Origin: Halogeometricum sp. S1BR25-6 | GTDB lineage: Archaea > Halobacteriota > Halobacteria > Halobacteriales > Haloferacaceae | DNA: 64,000 nucleotides | Reading direction: 5' to 3' | Assembly: GCF_031624495.1 (NCBI RefSeq) | Contig: NZ_JAMQOP010000001.1 | Span: forward strand, 1 to 64,000 | Part shown: piece after piece, positions 1-7,985 of the stretch | Numbering within the stretch: position 1 is the stretch's first letter | How the letters are laid out: every line of letters starts with the position of its first letter | Program-made: the position numbers and the translations under genes | The notes under the pieces: generated by a model | What the model was told of the DNA's origin: nothing | Database searches by the model: none | Seen by the model: only the letters and a program-made list of their open reading frames with translations

Positions 1-20
1 CGAGGGGACCGTGTCCGAGT

Positions 21-45
21 GTGCGACGGGTTTGAACCGTCGCAC
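21..45. repeat. 9-bp inverted repeat with 7-nt loop
   Basis: The arms at 21-29 and 37-45 are perfectly complementary. Read on the minus strand, the inner 17 nt have the form of a tRNA T-arm (5-bp stem, loop TTCAAAC). The surrounding sequence does not fold into a cloverleaf, so this is called only as a hairpin. It could be a transcription-end structure or a tRNA fragment. Confidence 0.5.
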
Positions 46-480
46 GGTCGCGGTGTGTCGTTCGCATTCTTCCGAAGTGGGCTCGAACACTTAAGGGCGT
101 CGTCTCGCGTTCGTCGTGAGAGTGCGAGGCACTCCCCCGGACGGAGACGAGGCGGTTCGGGCGTACTCGGAAAGTGGCGCTCCGGGCCTCGGTGGCCCGG
201 GGCGCCCCGCGTATTTCTACGAATGGCCGGGTAACATAAAAGGTCGTCGAACCGAACCCGCCGCGTCATGCGATTTCATACCCCGTCGCCCCGGAGTCGA
301 GAGCAAAAGGCGAGGGCAGTCGCTCGCGAGCGAAGAGATATCGCGCGGTCGGAGGCCGGTCGGTCATCCCTCGCGTCTCGCGTCGGGTCGGACCGGGTGG
401 TGTCCGCGCGAGTACGCATCGCCCGGCGACGGTCAAAGCCGTGTCGGATGCGTCTTCGCGCGGGGTTCGCGCGTGTGCGT

Positions 481-490
481 GAAGAAAAAG
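481..490 (-). terminator. U-tract terminator of MC1 gene
   Basis: On the minus strand, just after the MC1 stop codon, the sequence reads CTTTTTCTTC. A pyrimidine run of this kind is the usual archaeal intrinsic terminator. No strong hairpin is needed or seen. Confidence 0.5.
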
Positions 491-514
491 CGAACGGCGA
501 CGTCGTCATCCTCG

Positions 515-829
515 TTACTCGTCGAGGTGTTCGATACCCTGCTTCGAGACGTTCCCTTTCGTGATGTCGCCCTCCATCCAGTCGGGCTTGTCCCCGGGAG
601 CGTCGTCGACCCACGCCCACGCGTGAAAGATGTGCACCTTGTCGGTGCCTTTCTCGCGGAGATGGATCTCTGTGGCGTGTTCTTTGGCTTCGTCCTCCGA
701 CTCGCGCGGTTCGAGACGTCGGGCGGCCTTCAGGGCGGCTTGGCGGGGCATGCTTCCGGAGAAGACACTCGACTCCGAACCGTCCTCCTCCCGCAGCACG
801 AAGTTCCGCTTACCGTCCTCGCGTACCAT
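515..829 (-). CDS. non-histone chromosomal protein MC1
   Basis: This 104-residue protein belongs to the MC1 family of archaeal DNA-binding and DNA-bending chromatin proteins. Family features seen are the N-terminal RNFVLREEDG segment, a central basic helix (QAALKAARRL) and the aromatic HIFHAWAW strand. The start is fixed by a clear Shine-Dalgarno sequence, GGAGGTC at 837-843, seven bases upstream of ATG; a TTG seven codons further upstream is less likely. A TATA box lies at 868-880. The gene stands alone and is divergent from the AbrB-like/pyrD unit. MC1 is typically one of the more abundant chromatin proteins in organisms that have it; abundance here is inferred, not seen. Confidence 0.93.
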   Translation of the reverse strand: MVREDGKRNFVLREEDGSESSVFSGSMPRQAALKAARRLEPRESEDEAKEHATEIHLREKGTDKVHIFHAWAWVDDAPGDKPDWMEGDITKGNVSKQGIEHLDE

Positions 830-836
830 GGTTTGT

Positions 837-880
837 GACCTCCATGGCAACCGAACACATGGCTCGGCTTAAATATATCG
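837..880 (-). promoter_or_regulatory. MC1 promoter and ribosome-binding site
   Basis: The minus strand carries a TATA element (ATATATTTAAG, 868-880), which predicts transcription starting near 847. The short leader contains the Shine-Dalgarno sequence GGAGGTC (837-843). Unlike most genes here, this one is therefore not leaderless, consistent with SD-driven, strong expression. Confidence 0.6.
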
Positions 881-1005
881 GCAAAATTGGGAGGCGGCGG
901 CGAGGTACTTATATACTCGGCCGGTCTCGGCGGTCGCTCGGGTCCGACCGAAGGCGAAGACGCGCGAAGAGACGCGACGTCGGGGGGCCAGCGGTCGGGT
1001 AGACA

Positions 1006-1017
1006 ACACTTATGTAC
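1006..1017 (+). promoter_or_regulatory. TATA box of AbrB-like/pyrD unit
   Basis: The element ACACTTATGTAC is centred about 41 nt before the ATG at 1052, predicting a leader of about 14 nt. A second TATA-like stretch, TACTTATATA (907-916), lies further upstream and could be an alternative promoter with a leader of about 110 nt. Confidence 0.4.
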
Positions 1018-1051
1018 GTCCTACGGCGAAGCATCGAACAGAGAGACCCCG

Positions 1052-1249
1052 ATGGTCCGGAAAAAGAAGCTCAGCCCAAGTGGCGCGAAAGACGAGAACG
1101 GCGAGTACCACAACGTCCACGTGAACCTCCACGAGGACGAACTCGCCGTCGCCGGGATGGACATCGGTGACGAAGTGTTCGTTCGGGTCCGTGACGGTAA
1201 GATCATCATCCAGAAGGCCGACCCAGACGACGTCGAGCACGACTTCTGA
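1052..1249 (+). CDS. AbrB-like small protein
   Basis: This 65-residue protein has a basic N-terminus (MVRKKKLSPSG) and a C-terminal segment, GDEVFVRVRDGKIIIQKA, typical of the swapped-hairpin SpoVT/AbrB DNA-binding fold. Proteins of this kind are small dimeric regulators or antitoxin-like DNA binders; no toxin gene is next to it. ATG at 1052 is chosen because the family-like part begins there and upstream codons look non-coding. It is followed 43 nt later by pyrD on the same strand, so the two are probably cotranscribed. The function is unproven. Confidence 0.8.
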   Translation: MVRKKKLSPSGAKDENGEYHNVHVNLHEDELAVAGMDIGDEVFVRVRDGKIIIQKADPDDVEHDF

Positions 1250-1292
1250 ACCGTCGCGCACGCCGACCGACCGCCGACACACCCACACACGG

Positions 1293-2351
1293 ATGCGAAC
1301 CCTCTACCGAGCACTGAAACCCGCACTCTTCTCGTTGCCGCCGGAGACGGCGCACGGACTCGTCCACCGCGGCCTCCGGACCGCACAGCACACCTCGCTG
1401 GCCGACGCGTTCGCCGCCCGGTACCGCGTCGACGACGACAGACTCCGAACCGAGGCGTTCGACTGCTCCTTCGAGAACCCCGTCGGCGTCGCCGCCGGGT
1501 TCGACAAGAACGCGGAGGTGCCCGACGTCCTCGGTAACCTCGGCTTCGGCCACGTCGAAGTGGGTGGCGTGACCGCCGAACCGCAGGACGGCAACCCGCG
1601 TCCCCGGATGTTCCGCCTCCGCGAGGACCGCGGCATCGTCAACCGCATGGGCCTGAACAACGAGGGCGCCGACGCCGTCGGCGACCGACTCGCGGCCGGA
1701 CCGGACCCGGACGTCACCGTAGGCGTCAATCTCGCCCTCTCGGAGTCGGCGGACGCCGAGGACGCCCCCGCGGACTACCGCTACACCTACGAACGGGTCG
1801 GCGAGCACGCCGACTACGTCGCGGTCAACGTCTCCTGTCCGAACAGCGAGGGCTTCCGCGACCTGCAGAACCGTGAGTCGCTCGAAGCCATCCTCGGCGA
1901 ACTCGTCGACGCGGGCGCCTCCCCCCTCCTCGTGAAACTCTCCCCGGACCTTCCGGACCCCGCCGTCGAGGACGCCCTCGCCGTCGTCGACGAGTACGGC
2001 CTCGACGGCGTCGTCGCCACGAACACGACCACCGACCGCCCCGCGGGACTGCGCAGTCCGAACCGCGCCGAACGCGGCGGCCTCTCCGGCGCCCCCATCG
2101 AGGACCGGGCGACCGAGATGGTCCGCTTCGTCGCCGAACGGACGGACGTGCCCGTCGTCGGCGTCGGCGGCGTCTCCTCGGCCGAGGGCGCCTACGCGAA
2201 GATTCGCGCCGGGGCGAGTCTCGTCCAGTTGTACACCGGCCTCGTCTTCGAGGGGCCGACGCTCGCGCGCGACATCAACGAGGGACTCCTCGAGTTACTC
2301 GACCGCGACGGCTTCGACTCGATAGACGAAGCGGTCGGCGCGGACCTGTAG
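1293..2351 (+). CDS. pyrD: dihydroorotate dehydrogenase (quinone), class 2
   Basis: This 352-residue FMN enzyme oxidises dihydroorotate to orotate in pyrimidine synthesis, passing electrons to the quinone pool at the membrane. Seen are the class-2 N-terminal helical region (MRTLYRALKPALFSLPPE), the FMN segment FENPVGVAAGFDKN, NRMGLNNEG, NVSCPNSEGF containing the catalytic Ser of class 2, TNTT, and GVGGVSSAEGAYAKIRAGASLVQLYTG for phosphate binding. Length and motif order fit class 2. The ATG at 1293 is the first codon of the recognisable N-terminal helix; an earlier in-frame start would run into the AbrB-like gene. Confidence 0.96.
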   Translation: MRTLYRALKPALFSLPPETAHGLVHRGLRTAQHTSLADAFAARYRVDDDRLRTEAFDCSFENPVGVAAGFDKNAEVPDVLGNLGFGHVEVGGVTAEPQDGNPRPRMFRLREDRGIVNRMGLNNEGADAVGDRLAAGPDPDVTVGVNLALSESADAEDAPADYRYTYERVGEHADYVAVNVSCPNSEGFRDLQNRESLEAILGELVDAGASPLLVKLSPDLPDPAVEDALAVVDEYGLDGVVATNTTTDRPAGLRSPNRAERGGLSGAPIEDRATEMVRFVAERTDVPVVGVGGVSSAEGAYAKIRAGASLVQLYTGLVFEGPTLARDINEGLLELLDRDGFDSIDEAVGADL

Positions 2352-2427
2352 CGCGCCGTTCTGTCACTTCCCATAGATTGGCCGGTAGACATTTCTACCC
2401 CGAACCGGAACCGCGAGTCGTATTCGC

Positions 2428-3840
2428 ATGATTAATCGCAGAGAATTTACCAAGGCGGTCGGCGCGGCCGTCGGGACGGCCGCTCTCGGAACGGGTGCCG
2501 TCGCGGCGACGGGGTCGGACTCGGACTCGAAGTGGAACGGTCGGACGGACGGGACGGGAGACGGACACTTCGTCGGCGCGTGGTCGGCGGCGCCCGCCCC
2601 GCCCGCCGAGAGCGGCCTCTCGGAGGAGGGGTTCGAGAACCGGACGGTTCGGCAGATGGTCAACCCGAGCGTCGGCGGGTCCGTCGCCCGCATCCGACTC
2701 ACGAACCGGTACGGCGAGGACCCCGTCACCTTCGAGAAGGTCACCGTCGCGGACCGCGACGGCGGCGCGAGCGTCGTTCCGGGGTCGACGGAGACAGTGA
2801 CGTTCGGCGGCGAGGAGTCCGTCTTCCTGCCGGCCGGTGCGGCCGTCTACAGCGACCCCGTGGAGTTCGACGTGAGCGCGGACGAGGACGTCGCCGTGAG
2901 TTTCTACGCGGTGGACGCGACGGGACCGGCGACGCGGCACCCCCTCGCCCTGAAGCAGACGTACTCGGCGCTCGGCAACTACACCGAGGCGTCCGACGGC
3001 GACGCCTTCGAGGAGGCGGCGACGTCGTGGTTCTTCCTGAAGGGGGTCGACGTTCGCGCCGACGAGGAGGTGGGAACCGTCGTCGCGTTGGGCGACTCCA
3101 TCACCGATGGCTTCGCGTCGACGCCGGGCGCGGATCACCGATATCCGGACTACCTGGCCCGTCGGTTCGTCGCGAACGGCGTCGAGCGCTCCGTCGTCAA
3201 CGCCGGCATCTCGGGGAACCGCGTGCTCTACGACTCCGTCTCCGGGACCGGGTTCGGCAACAACGCCCTCGCCCGCCTCGACCACGACGTCCTCGCCCAA
3301 CCCGGCGTGACGGAGGTCATCCTTCTGGAGGGGATAAACGACATCGGCCAGTACCCGCCGGCCGTCGGCGCCGACCGCATCATCTTCGGGTTGAAACAGA
3401 TAGCCCGGCAACTGCACGCGCACGATATCGACGTCTACGCGGGCACGCTGACGCCGACGCAGGGGGCGTCCTACGAGGAGGACTACGACAGCGCGGAGGC
3501 CGAGGCGCAACGACAGGCCGTCAACGAGTTCATCCGGACGACGGACGCGTTCGATGGCGTCGTCGACTTCGACGCGGCCCTGCGCGACCCGGACCACCCC
3601 GAGCGGATGCTGCCGAAGTACGACAGCGGCGACAACCTCCACCCCGGCGACGCCGGCTACCGCGCGATGGCCGAAGCGGTCGACCTCTCGCTGTTCGAGG
3701 ACGGCGGGAAAGGGGAGAGCGGTCGGGAGGGCGAAGCCGAGGACGGGACCGAGAGCGAGGAATCTGACGGGACGACGGCCTCCGAGACCGAGTCGAACCG
3801 GAACTCGATGTCGACCCGGACGGCCCCGCCGGCCGAGTGA
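2428..3840 (+). CDS. Tat-exported SGNH/GDSL hydrolase
   Basis: The first 28 residues of this 470-residue protein form a twin-arginine signal (NRREFTK followed by an Ala/Gly-rich stretch). A beta-rich region follows (about 45-200), then an SGNH hydrolase domain with block I GDSITDG (Ser224), GISGNRVLYD, EGINDIG and block V DNLHPGDAGY (Asp402, His405). This architecture matches extracellular esterases or carbohydrate-ester hydrolases; the substrate cannot be told. The last 35-40 residues are an acidic, Glu/Ser-rich tail without domains, possibly a halophilic surface extension. It is monocistronic, between pyrD and the convergent valS. The Tat route suits folding in high salt before export. Confidence 0.88.
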   Translation: MINRREFTKAVGAAVGTAALGTGAVAATGSDSDSKWNGRTDGTGDGHFVGAWSAAPAPPAESGLSEEGFENRTVRQMVNPSVGGSVARIRLTNRYGEDPVTFEKVTVADRDGGASVVPGSTETVTFGGEESVFLPAGAAVYSDPVEFDVSADEDVAVSFYAVDATGPATRHPLALKQTYSALGNYTEASDGDAFEEAATSWFFLKGVDVRADEEVGTVVALGDSITDGFASTPGADHRYPDYLARRFVANGVERSVVNAGISGNRVLYDSVSGTGFGNNALARLDHDVLAQPGVTEVILLEGINDIGQYPPAVGADRIIFGLKQIARQLHAHDIDVYAGTLTPTQGASYEEDYDSAEAEAQRQAVNEFIRTTDAFDGVVDFDAALRDPDHPERMLPKYDSGDNLHPGDAGYRAMAEAVDLSLFEDGGKGESGREGEAEDGTESEESDGTTASETESNRNSMSTRTAPPAE

Positions 3841-3904
3841 CGAAGGGGGACGGCGGGCGGCGGGAGACGAGCGGTGGTCCGGTCCGGCGCGGTTCGAGCC
3901 CTCC

Positions 3905-6529
3905 TCAGTCGCCGTGCTGAACGATGACGACGGCGTCGCCCGCTTCGAGCATCTCGCCCTCGCCGGTGTACCGGCGCTCCTCCTCGATGGTGAACATCTC
4001 GGGGTCGAGTTCGGCGCCGCCGGCGCGGAGGTTCCCGTCGACCACTTCGTACTCCTCCGCTTCGATGTCCGCCTCGATGTCCGGCACCTGCGAGCCGAAC
4101 TCGGGACCGACCAGGGAGTAGTCGAGGTCGACGCCGGTGACGACCGACTCTATCTGCGGTTCTTCGTCGAGGGTCTCCAGTTCCTCGACGTGCATCACGC
4201 CGCTGATGTCCTCCTCGAAGCCGTGCACGTCGCCGTACACCTGCACGCGGTCGACGGAGGCGTTCATCGACAGTTGGTTGTCGCTCTTGTACTTGCGGAG
4301 GGCGCCGACGACGGCCATCGCCGTCTCGCCGGCCGCGACGTCGGCGTCGACGTCGAGCGACTCGGGCCATGCGGCGCGGTGGACGCTGTCGGCCTCCTCG
4401 CCGTACATGTCGCGCCACAACTCCTCCGTGGCGTGCGCGAGGACGGGCGCGAACAGTTTGACGAAGCGGCGGTGCGCGGTCTGAAGCGTGTACTTCGCGG
4501 CGTCGTCGTCCGACTCGCGGACCCGCTGTTTGGCGATTTCGAGGTAGTCGTCGCAGAACGTGTTCCAGAAGAAACTCCGGAGACCGTCGCGCGCCTTCGA
4601 GAACTCGCGGTTCTCCAGTTTCTCCGTGAGGCGCGTTCGCTCGCGGTCCAACTCCGCGAGGAGCCACCGATCGAGTGCGCGGAGGTCGTCGTGGTCGAAC
4701 TCCTCGGGGGCCTCGTCGGTGAGGCTCTCGACCAGTTTCGAGGCGTTCCAGAGCTTCCGGATGAGTTTCTCGCCCGCGCGGAGTCCCTTCTCGGAGTACG
4801 GCAGGTCGTCGCCGACGGCCGACCCCGCGGCCCAGTAGCGCGCGGCGTCGACGGGGTACTTCGAGACGACTTCGTCCGGCGAGACGACGTTACCCTTCGA
4901 CTTCGACATCTTCTCGCGGTTCTCGTCGAGGACCATCCCGTTTATCATCACGCTGTCGAACGGCACCTCGCCGGTGTGCTCGTAGCACTTCACGACGGTG
5001 TGGAACAGCCAAAACGAGATGATGTCGTGGCCCTGCGGGCGCAGGTCGAACTGGAACAGTTCCGGCCGTTCGAGCGTCGTCTCTCCGGCCTCCGGGTCCC
5101 AGTCCCACCCGGCGTTGATGAGGGGGGTGAGAGAGGAGGTGGCCCACGTGTCGAACACGTCGTTCTCCGGGACGAACTCGTCGTGGCCGCACTCGGGACA
5201 CGAGTCGACCGGCGGGTCGTCCGCGAGGGGGTCGACCGGCAGATTCTCTCGCTCCGCGACGACGACGTGTTCGCACTCCCCGCAGTACCAGACGGGGAAC
5301 GGAATCCCGGAGGAGCGCTGCCGGGAGATGGACCAGTCCCACTGGAGCCCCTCGATCCAGTTTTTGTATCGCGTGAACATCTTCTCGGGGTACCAGTCCA
5401 TCTCCCTCCCGGCTTCGAGGTACTCGTCGGTCTTGTCGAGGAGTTCGACGTACCACTGGTCCTTGACGAGGAACTCGACGCTCGTCCCGCAGCGCTCGTG
5501 GACGTTCACCGTGTGCGTGATGGCGCGTTTGTCGAGGAGCGCTCCGTCATCCTCTAAGTCGTCGACGATGGCCTCGCGCGCCTCCGCCGAGGACATCCCG
5601 GCGTACTCGCCCGCGACGTCGGTCAGCGTGCCCGACTCGTCGATGGCGATGCGGAGGTCCAGGTCGTGCGCCTGATACCACTCGATGTCGGTTTGGTCGC
5701 CGAACGTACAGCACATGACGATGCCCGACCCGGTTTCGAGGTCGACGCGGTCGTCCTCGATGACGGGCACCTCCTGTCCGAACAGCGGAATCCGCGCCTC
5801 CTCGCCGACGAGGTGCTCGTTCTCCTCGTCGTCGGGGTGGACGAACACGGCGACGCAGGCGGGCAGGAGTTCGGGTCGCGTCGTCGAGATGACGAACGAC
5901 TCCGCCGAATCGACGACGTCGAACTCGATGTCGTGGAAGTGGCTGTCCTGCTCGTCGTCCTCGGTTTCGACCTGCGAGATGGCCGTCTCGCACTCGGGAC
6001 ACCAGATGGCCGGGGCGCGCTGGCGGTACTCCCGGCCCTCGTCGTACAGTTCGATGAAGGAGAGTTGGGAGGTGCGCTGGACCTCCGGCGAGATGGTCTG
6101 GTAGGTCTGCTCCCAGTCGATGGAGATGCCGAGGCCCTGCATCTTCTCTGCGAATTCGGCCTCGTACTCCTCGCAGACCTCCCGGCACATCCGCTGGAAC
6201 TCCCGCCGGTCGTAGTCCTGGTGGCGGACGTCGAGTTCCTCTTCGGTCAGACGCTCGGAGGCGATGCCGTTGTCGTCGAAGCCGAACGGGAAGAAGACGT
6301 TCTCCCCGCGCATGCGCTCGAACCGAGCGACGAAGTCCTGCAGGGTGAAGCCGTAGGCGTGGCCCCAGTGCAGACTGCCCGAGACCGTCGGTGGCGGCGA
6401 GTCGATGGAGAAGGCGGTGTCGGGGTCTACCGCGTCCGCGTCCTCGGCGTACGCGTACGTGTCCTCGGCAACCCACCTGTCCTGCCACTTCGCTTCGACC
6501 GTCTCGGGGTCGTATTCTCCGCTCGGCAT
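3905..6529 (-). CDS. valS: valyl-tRNA synthetase
   Basis: This 874-residue class I synthetase attaches valine to tRNA-Val. Seen are the HIGH-type motif HWGH at 54-57, the editing (CP1) domain with ATTRPE-type sequence STTRPELLPACVAVFVHP, CTFGDQTDIEW typical of ValRS, zinc-binding pairs (CPEC, CGEC, CPECGH), and KMSKSKGN near residue 540. The anticodon-binding domain follows. The length is normal for archaeal ValRS. The gene appears monocistronic, with a TATA-like GACTTAAC about 35 nt upstream of ATG. Confidence 0.97.
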   Translation of the reverse strand: MPSGEYDPETVEAKWQDRWVAEDTYAYAEDADAVDPDTAFSIDSPPPTVSGSLHWGHAYGFTLQDFVARFERMRGENVFFPFGFDDNGIASERLTEEELDVRHQDYDRREFQRMCREVCEEYEAEFAEKMQGLGISIDWEQTYQTISPEVQRTSQLSFIELYDEGREYRQRAPAIWCPECETAISQVETEDDEQDSHFHDIEFDVVDSAESFVISTTRPELLPACVAVFVHPDDEENEHLVGEEARIPLFGQEVPVIEDDRVDLETGSGIVMCCTFGDQTDIEWYQAHDLDLRIAIDESGTLTDVAGEYAGMSSAEAREAIVDDLEDDGALLDKRAITHTVNVHERCGTSVEFLVKDQWYVELLDKTDEYLEAGREMDWYPEKMFTRYKNWIEGLQWDWSISRQRSSGIPFPVWYCGECEHVVVAERENLPVDPLADDPPVDSCPECGHDEFVPENDVFDTWATSSLTPLINAGWDWDPEAGETTLERPELFQFDLRPQGHDIISFWLFHTVVKCYEHTGEVPFDSVMINGMVLDENREKMSKSKGNVVSPDEVVSKYPVDAARYWAAGSAVGDDLPYSEKGLRAGEKLIRKLWNASKLVESLTDEAPEEFDHDDLRALDRWLLAELDRERTRLTEKLENREFSKARDGLRSFFWNTFCDDYLEIAKQRVRESDDDAAKYTLQTAHRRFVKLFAPVLAHATEELWRDMYGEEADSVHRAAWPESLDVDADVAAGETAMAVVGALRKYKSDNQLSMNASVDRVQVYGDVHGFEEDISGVMHVEELETLDEEPQIESVVTGVDLDYSLVGPEFGSQVPDIEADIEAEEYEVVDGNLRAGGAELDPEMFTIEEERRYTGEGEMLEAGDAVVIVQHGD

Positions 6530-6636
6530 TCTTGTGCAGAAGTACCGCCGGACGTCGTGTTAAGTCACTCGATTGAACCGGCGAGACGACCCGACGGGGA
6601 CGATACCGGACGAGGGGGGCGGCGCGCGGACGACGG

Positions 6637-7842
6637 TCAGAGGGCGTCGAGTCCGGTCGCGAGGTCCGACAGCAGGTCGGCCTCGTGCTCGACGCCGACG
6701 GAGATTCGAAGGAGGCTGTCGGTGATGCCGAGGTACTCCCGTTCGGACGGCGAGAGCGGCGAGTGCGTCATCGTCGCCGGGTGTTCGATCAGCGACTCGA
6801 CGCCGCCGAGGCTGACCGCCAGCGGGAAGTGGTCGAGTTCGGAGACGAAGCGCGCCGCGCCGTCTAAATCCGTCGCCAACTCGACGGAGAGGACGCCGCC
6901 GTAGCCCGACATCTGCCGCGCCGCGAGGTCGTGTTGCGGGTGGGAGTCGAGGCCGGGGTAGTGGACCGCCGACACCGCCGAGTGGTCCGCGAGGAACTCC
7001 GCGACGGCCTGCGCGTTCGTGGCGTGCTTCTCCATCCGGAGCGGGAGCGTCTTCAGGCCGCGGAGGGTGAGGTAGGCGTCGAACGGCGCGAGCACGTTCC
7101 CCATGCCGACGCGTTGAAGGAACGCCACCTCCTCGGCGAACGCCGCGTCGTTCGTCGCGAGTGCGCCGCCGATGGAGTCGGAGTGACCGTTGAGGTACTT
7201 CGTCGTCGAGTGGACCACCACGTCGGCGCCGAGTTCGAGCGGTCGCTGGAAGTACGGCCCGACGAACGTGTTGTCGACGCCGAACGTCGCCCCGTGTTCG
7301 TCCGCGACGGCGGCGACGGCCTCGACGTCGCAGAGTCGGAGCAGGGGGTTCGTCGGCGACTCCATCCAGACGAGCGTCGTCTCCGGACGCATCGCCGCCG
7401 CGACTTCCTCGGTGTCGCGCGCGTCGACGAGCGTGACGGCCACGCCGAGGCGGTCCTCGAAGAACCGCGAGAGCATCGACTTCGTGCCGCCGTACAGGTC
7501 GTCGAAGGCGACGACGTGGTCGCCGGGTTCGACGGCGGCCGAGATGGCGGTCACGATGGCCGCGGTTCCGGACCCGAACGCGAAGGCGTGCTCGGCCCCG
7601 CAGAGCGCCCCCAAGCGGTGTTCCAGCGCGTTCCGCGTCGGGTTCGACAGCCGCGAGTAGAGGAACTCGCCCGCGTCGGGGTCGAGCGTCTCCAGCGACG
7701 CGTCCGGGTCGATGTCCGGCACCGCGTACGTCGAGGAGAGGTGGACGGGGACGGCCACGTCCTCGACGCCCTCGGCGGGTCGCTGTCCGCGTTCGCCGTG
7801 CGTCACCGCGAGCGTCTCGAACTGCTCCTCAGCATCGTTCAT
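6637..7842 (-). CDS. trans-sulfuration PLP enzyme (cystathionine gamma-synthase/lyase family)
   Basis: This 401-residue protein belongs to the Cys/Met-metabolism PLP-dependent family. Seen are YSRLSNPTRNALE, FGSGTAAI, the aromatic DDLYGGT, ESPTNP, GVDNTF and the PLP lysine K215 in HSTTKYLNGHSD; the C-terminus carries SLGGVESLIEHPATMTHS. Family members include cystathionine gamma-synthase, cystathionine gamma-lyase and O-acetylhomoserine sulfhydrylase, and sequence alone does not decide among them, so no symbol is given. The gene stands alone, with an AT-rich 140-nt region upstream shared with the 3' end of pheT. Confidence 0.92.
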   Translation of the reverse strand: MNDAEEQFETLAVTHGERGQRPAEGVEDVAVPVHLSSTYAVPDIDPDASLETLDPDAGEFLYSRLSNPTRNALEHRLGALCGAEHAFAFGSGTAAIVTAISAAVEPGDHVVAFDDLYGGTKSMLSRFFEDRLGVAVTLVDARDTEEVAAAMRPETTLVWMESPTNPLLRLCDVEAVAAVADEHGATFGVDNTFVGPYFQRPLELGADVVVHSTTKYLNGHSDSIGGALATNDAAFAEEVAFLQRVGMGNVLAPFDAYLTLRGLKTLPLRMEKHATNAQAVAEFLADHSAVSAVHYPGLDSHPQHDLAARQMSGYGGVLSVELATDLDGAARFVSELDHFPLAVSLGGVESLIEHPATMTHSPLSPSEREYLGITDSLLRISVGVEHEADLLSDLATGLDAL

Positions 7843-7985
7843 GAAGGATAGCGAGGCGACGGCGTACTAAACATTTCGATGGTTAAGAGATAAATACTTG
7901 GAGATAATTTCGAATTCGTAAAGATTCTCGCGAGTTATTTTTCTCCGGAGCGAGGCGGGGTGCCCTGCCGGTGCGAGCGGGCGGC
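7843..7985 (-). promoter_or_regulatory. AT-rich promoter region of PLP enzyme gene
   Basis: This 143-nt gap is far more AT-rich than its surroundings and holds several TATA-like stretches on the minus strand (for example TATTTATCTCTTAACC around 7883-7900). It separates pheT from the downstream gene, so the PLP enzyme gene probably has its own promoter. Confidence 0.45.

Larger units (their letters stand above)
1..514. other. non-coding left edge, no supported gene
   Basis: No reading frame here looks haloarchaeal; the open frames are Arg-rich and low in acidic residues, as expected of chance frames in GC-rich DNA. Two perfect hairpins are visible: 9-bp arms at 21-29/37-45 with a 7-nt loop, and 7-bp arms at 182-188/194-200 with a 5-nt loop. 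The far end holds the U-tract terminator of the MC1 gene. Any gene feeding into the first 20 bases is out of view. Confidence 0.6.

Noticed and set aside
18-91. A tRNA gene at the left edge
   Set aside because: A T-arm-like hairpin and a 6/7 acceptor match exist, but no D-arm or anticodon arm pairs, so no cloverleaf forms.
268-564. Plus-strand ORF of 98 codons opposite MC1
   Set aside because: It is Arg/Ser-rich with few acidic residues and runs antisense into the MC1 gene. No domain or start signal supports it.
2395-3642. Long minus-strand ORF opposite the SGNH hydrolase gene
   Set aside because: It is a mirror frame of a GC-rich gene, Val/Arg-rich and without motifs. The plus-strand gene has a full Tat signal and catalytic residues.
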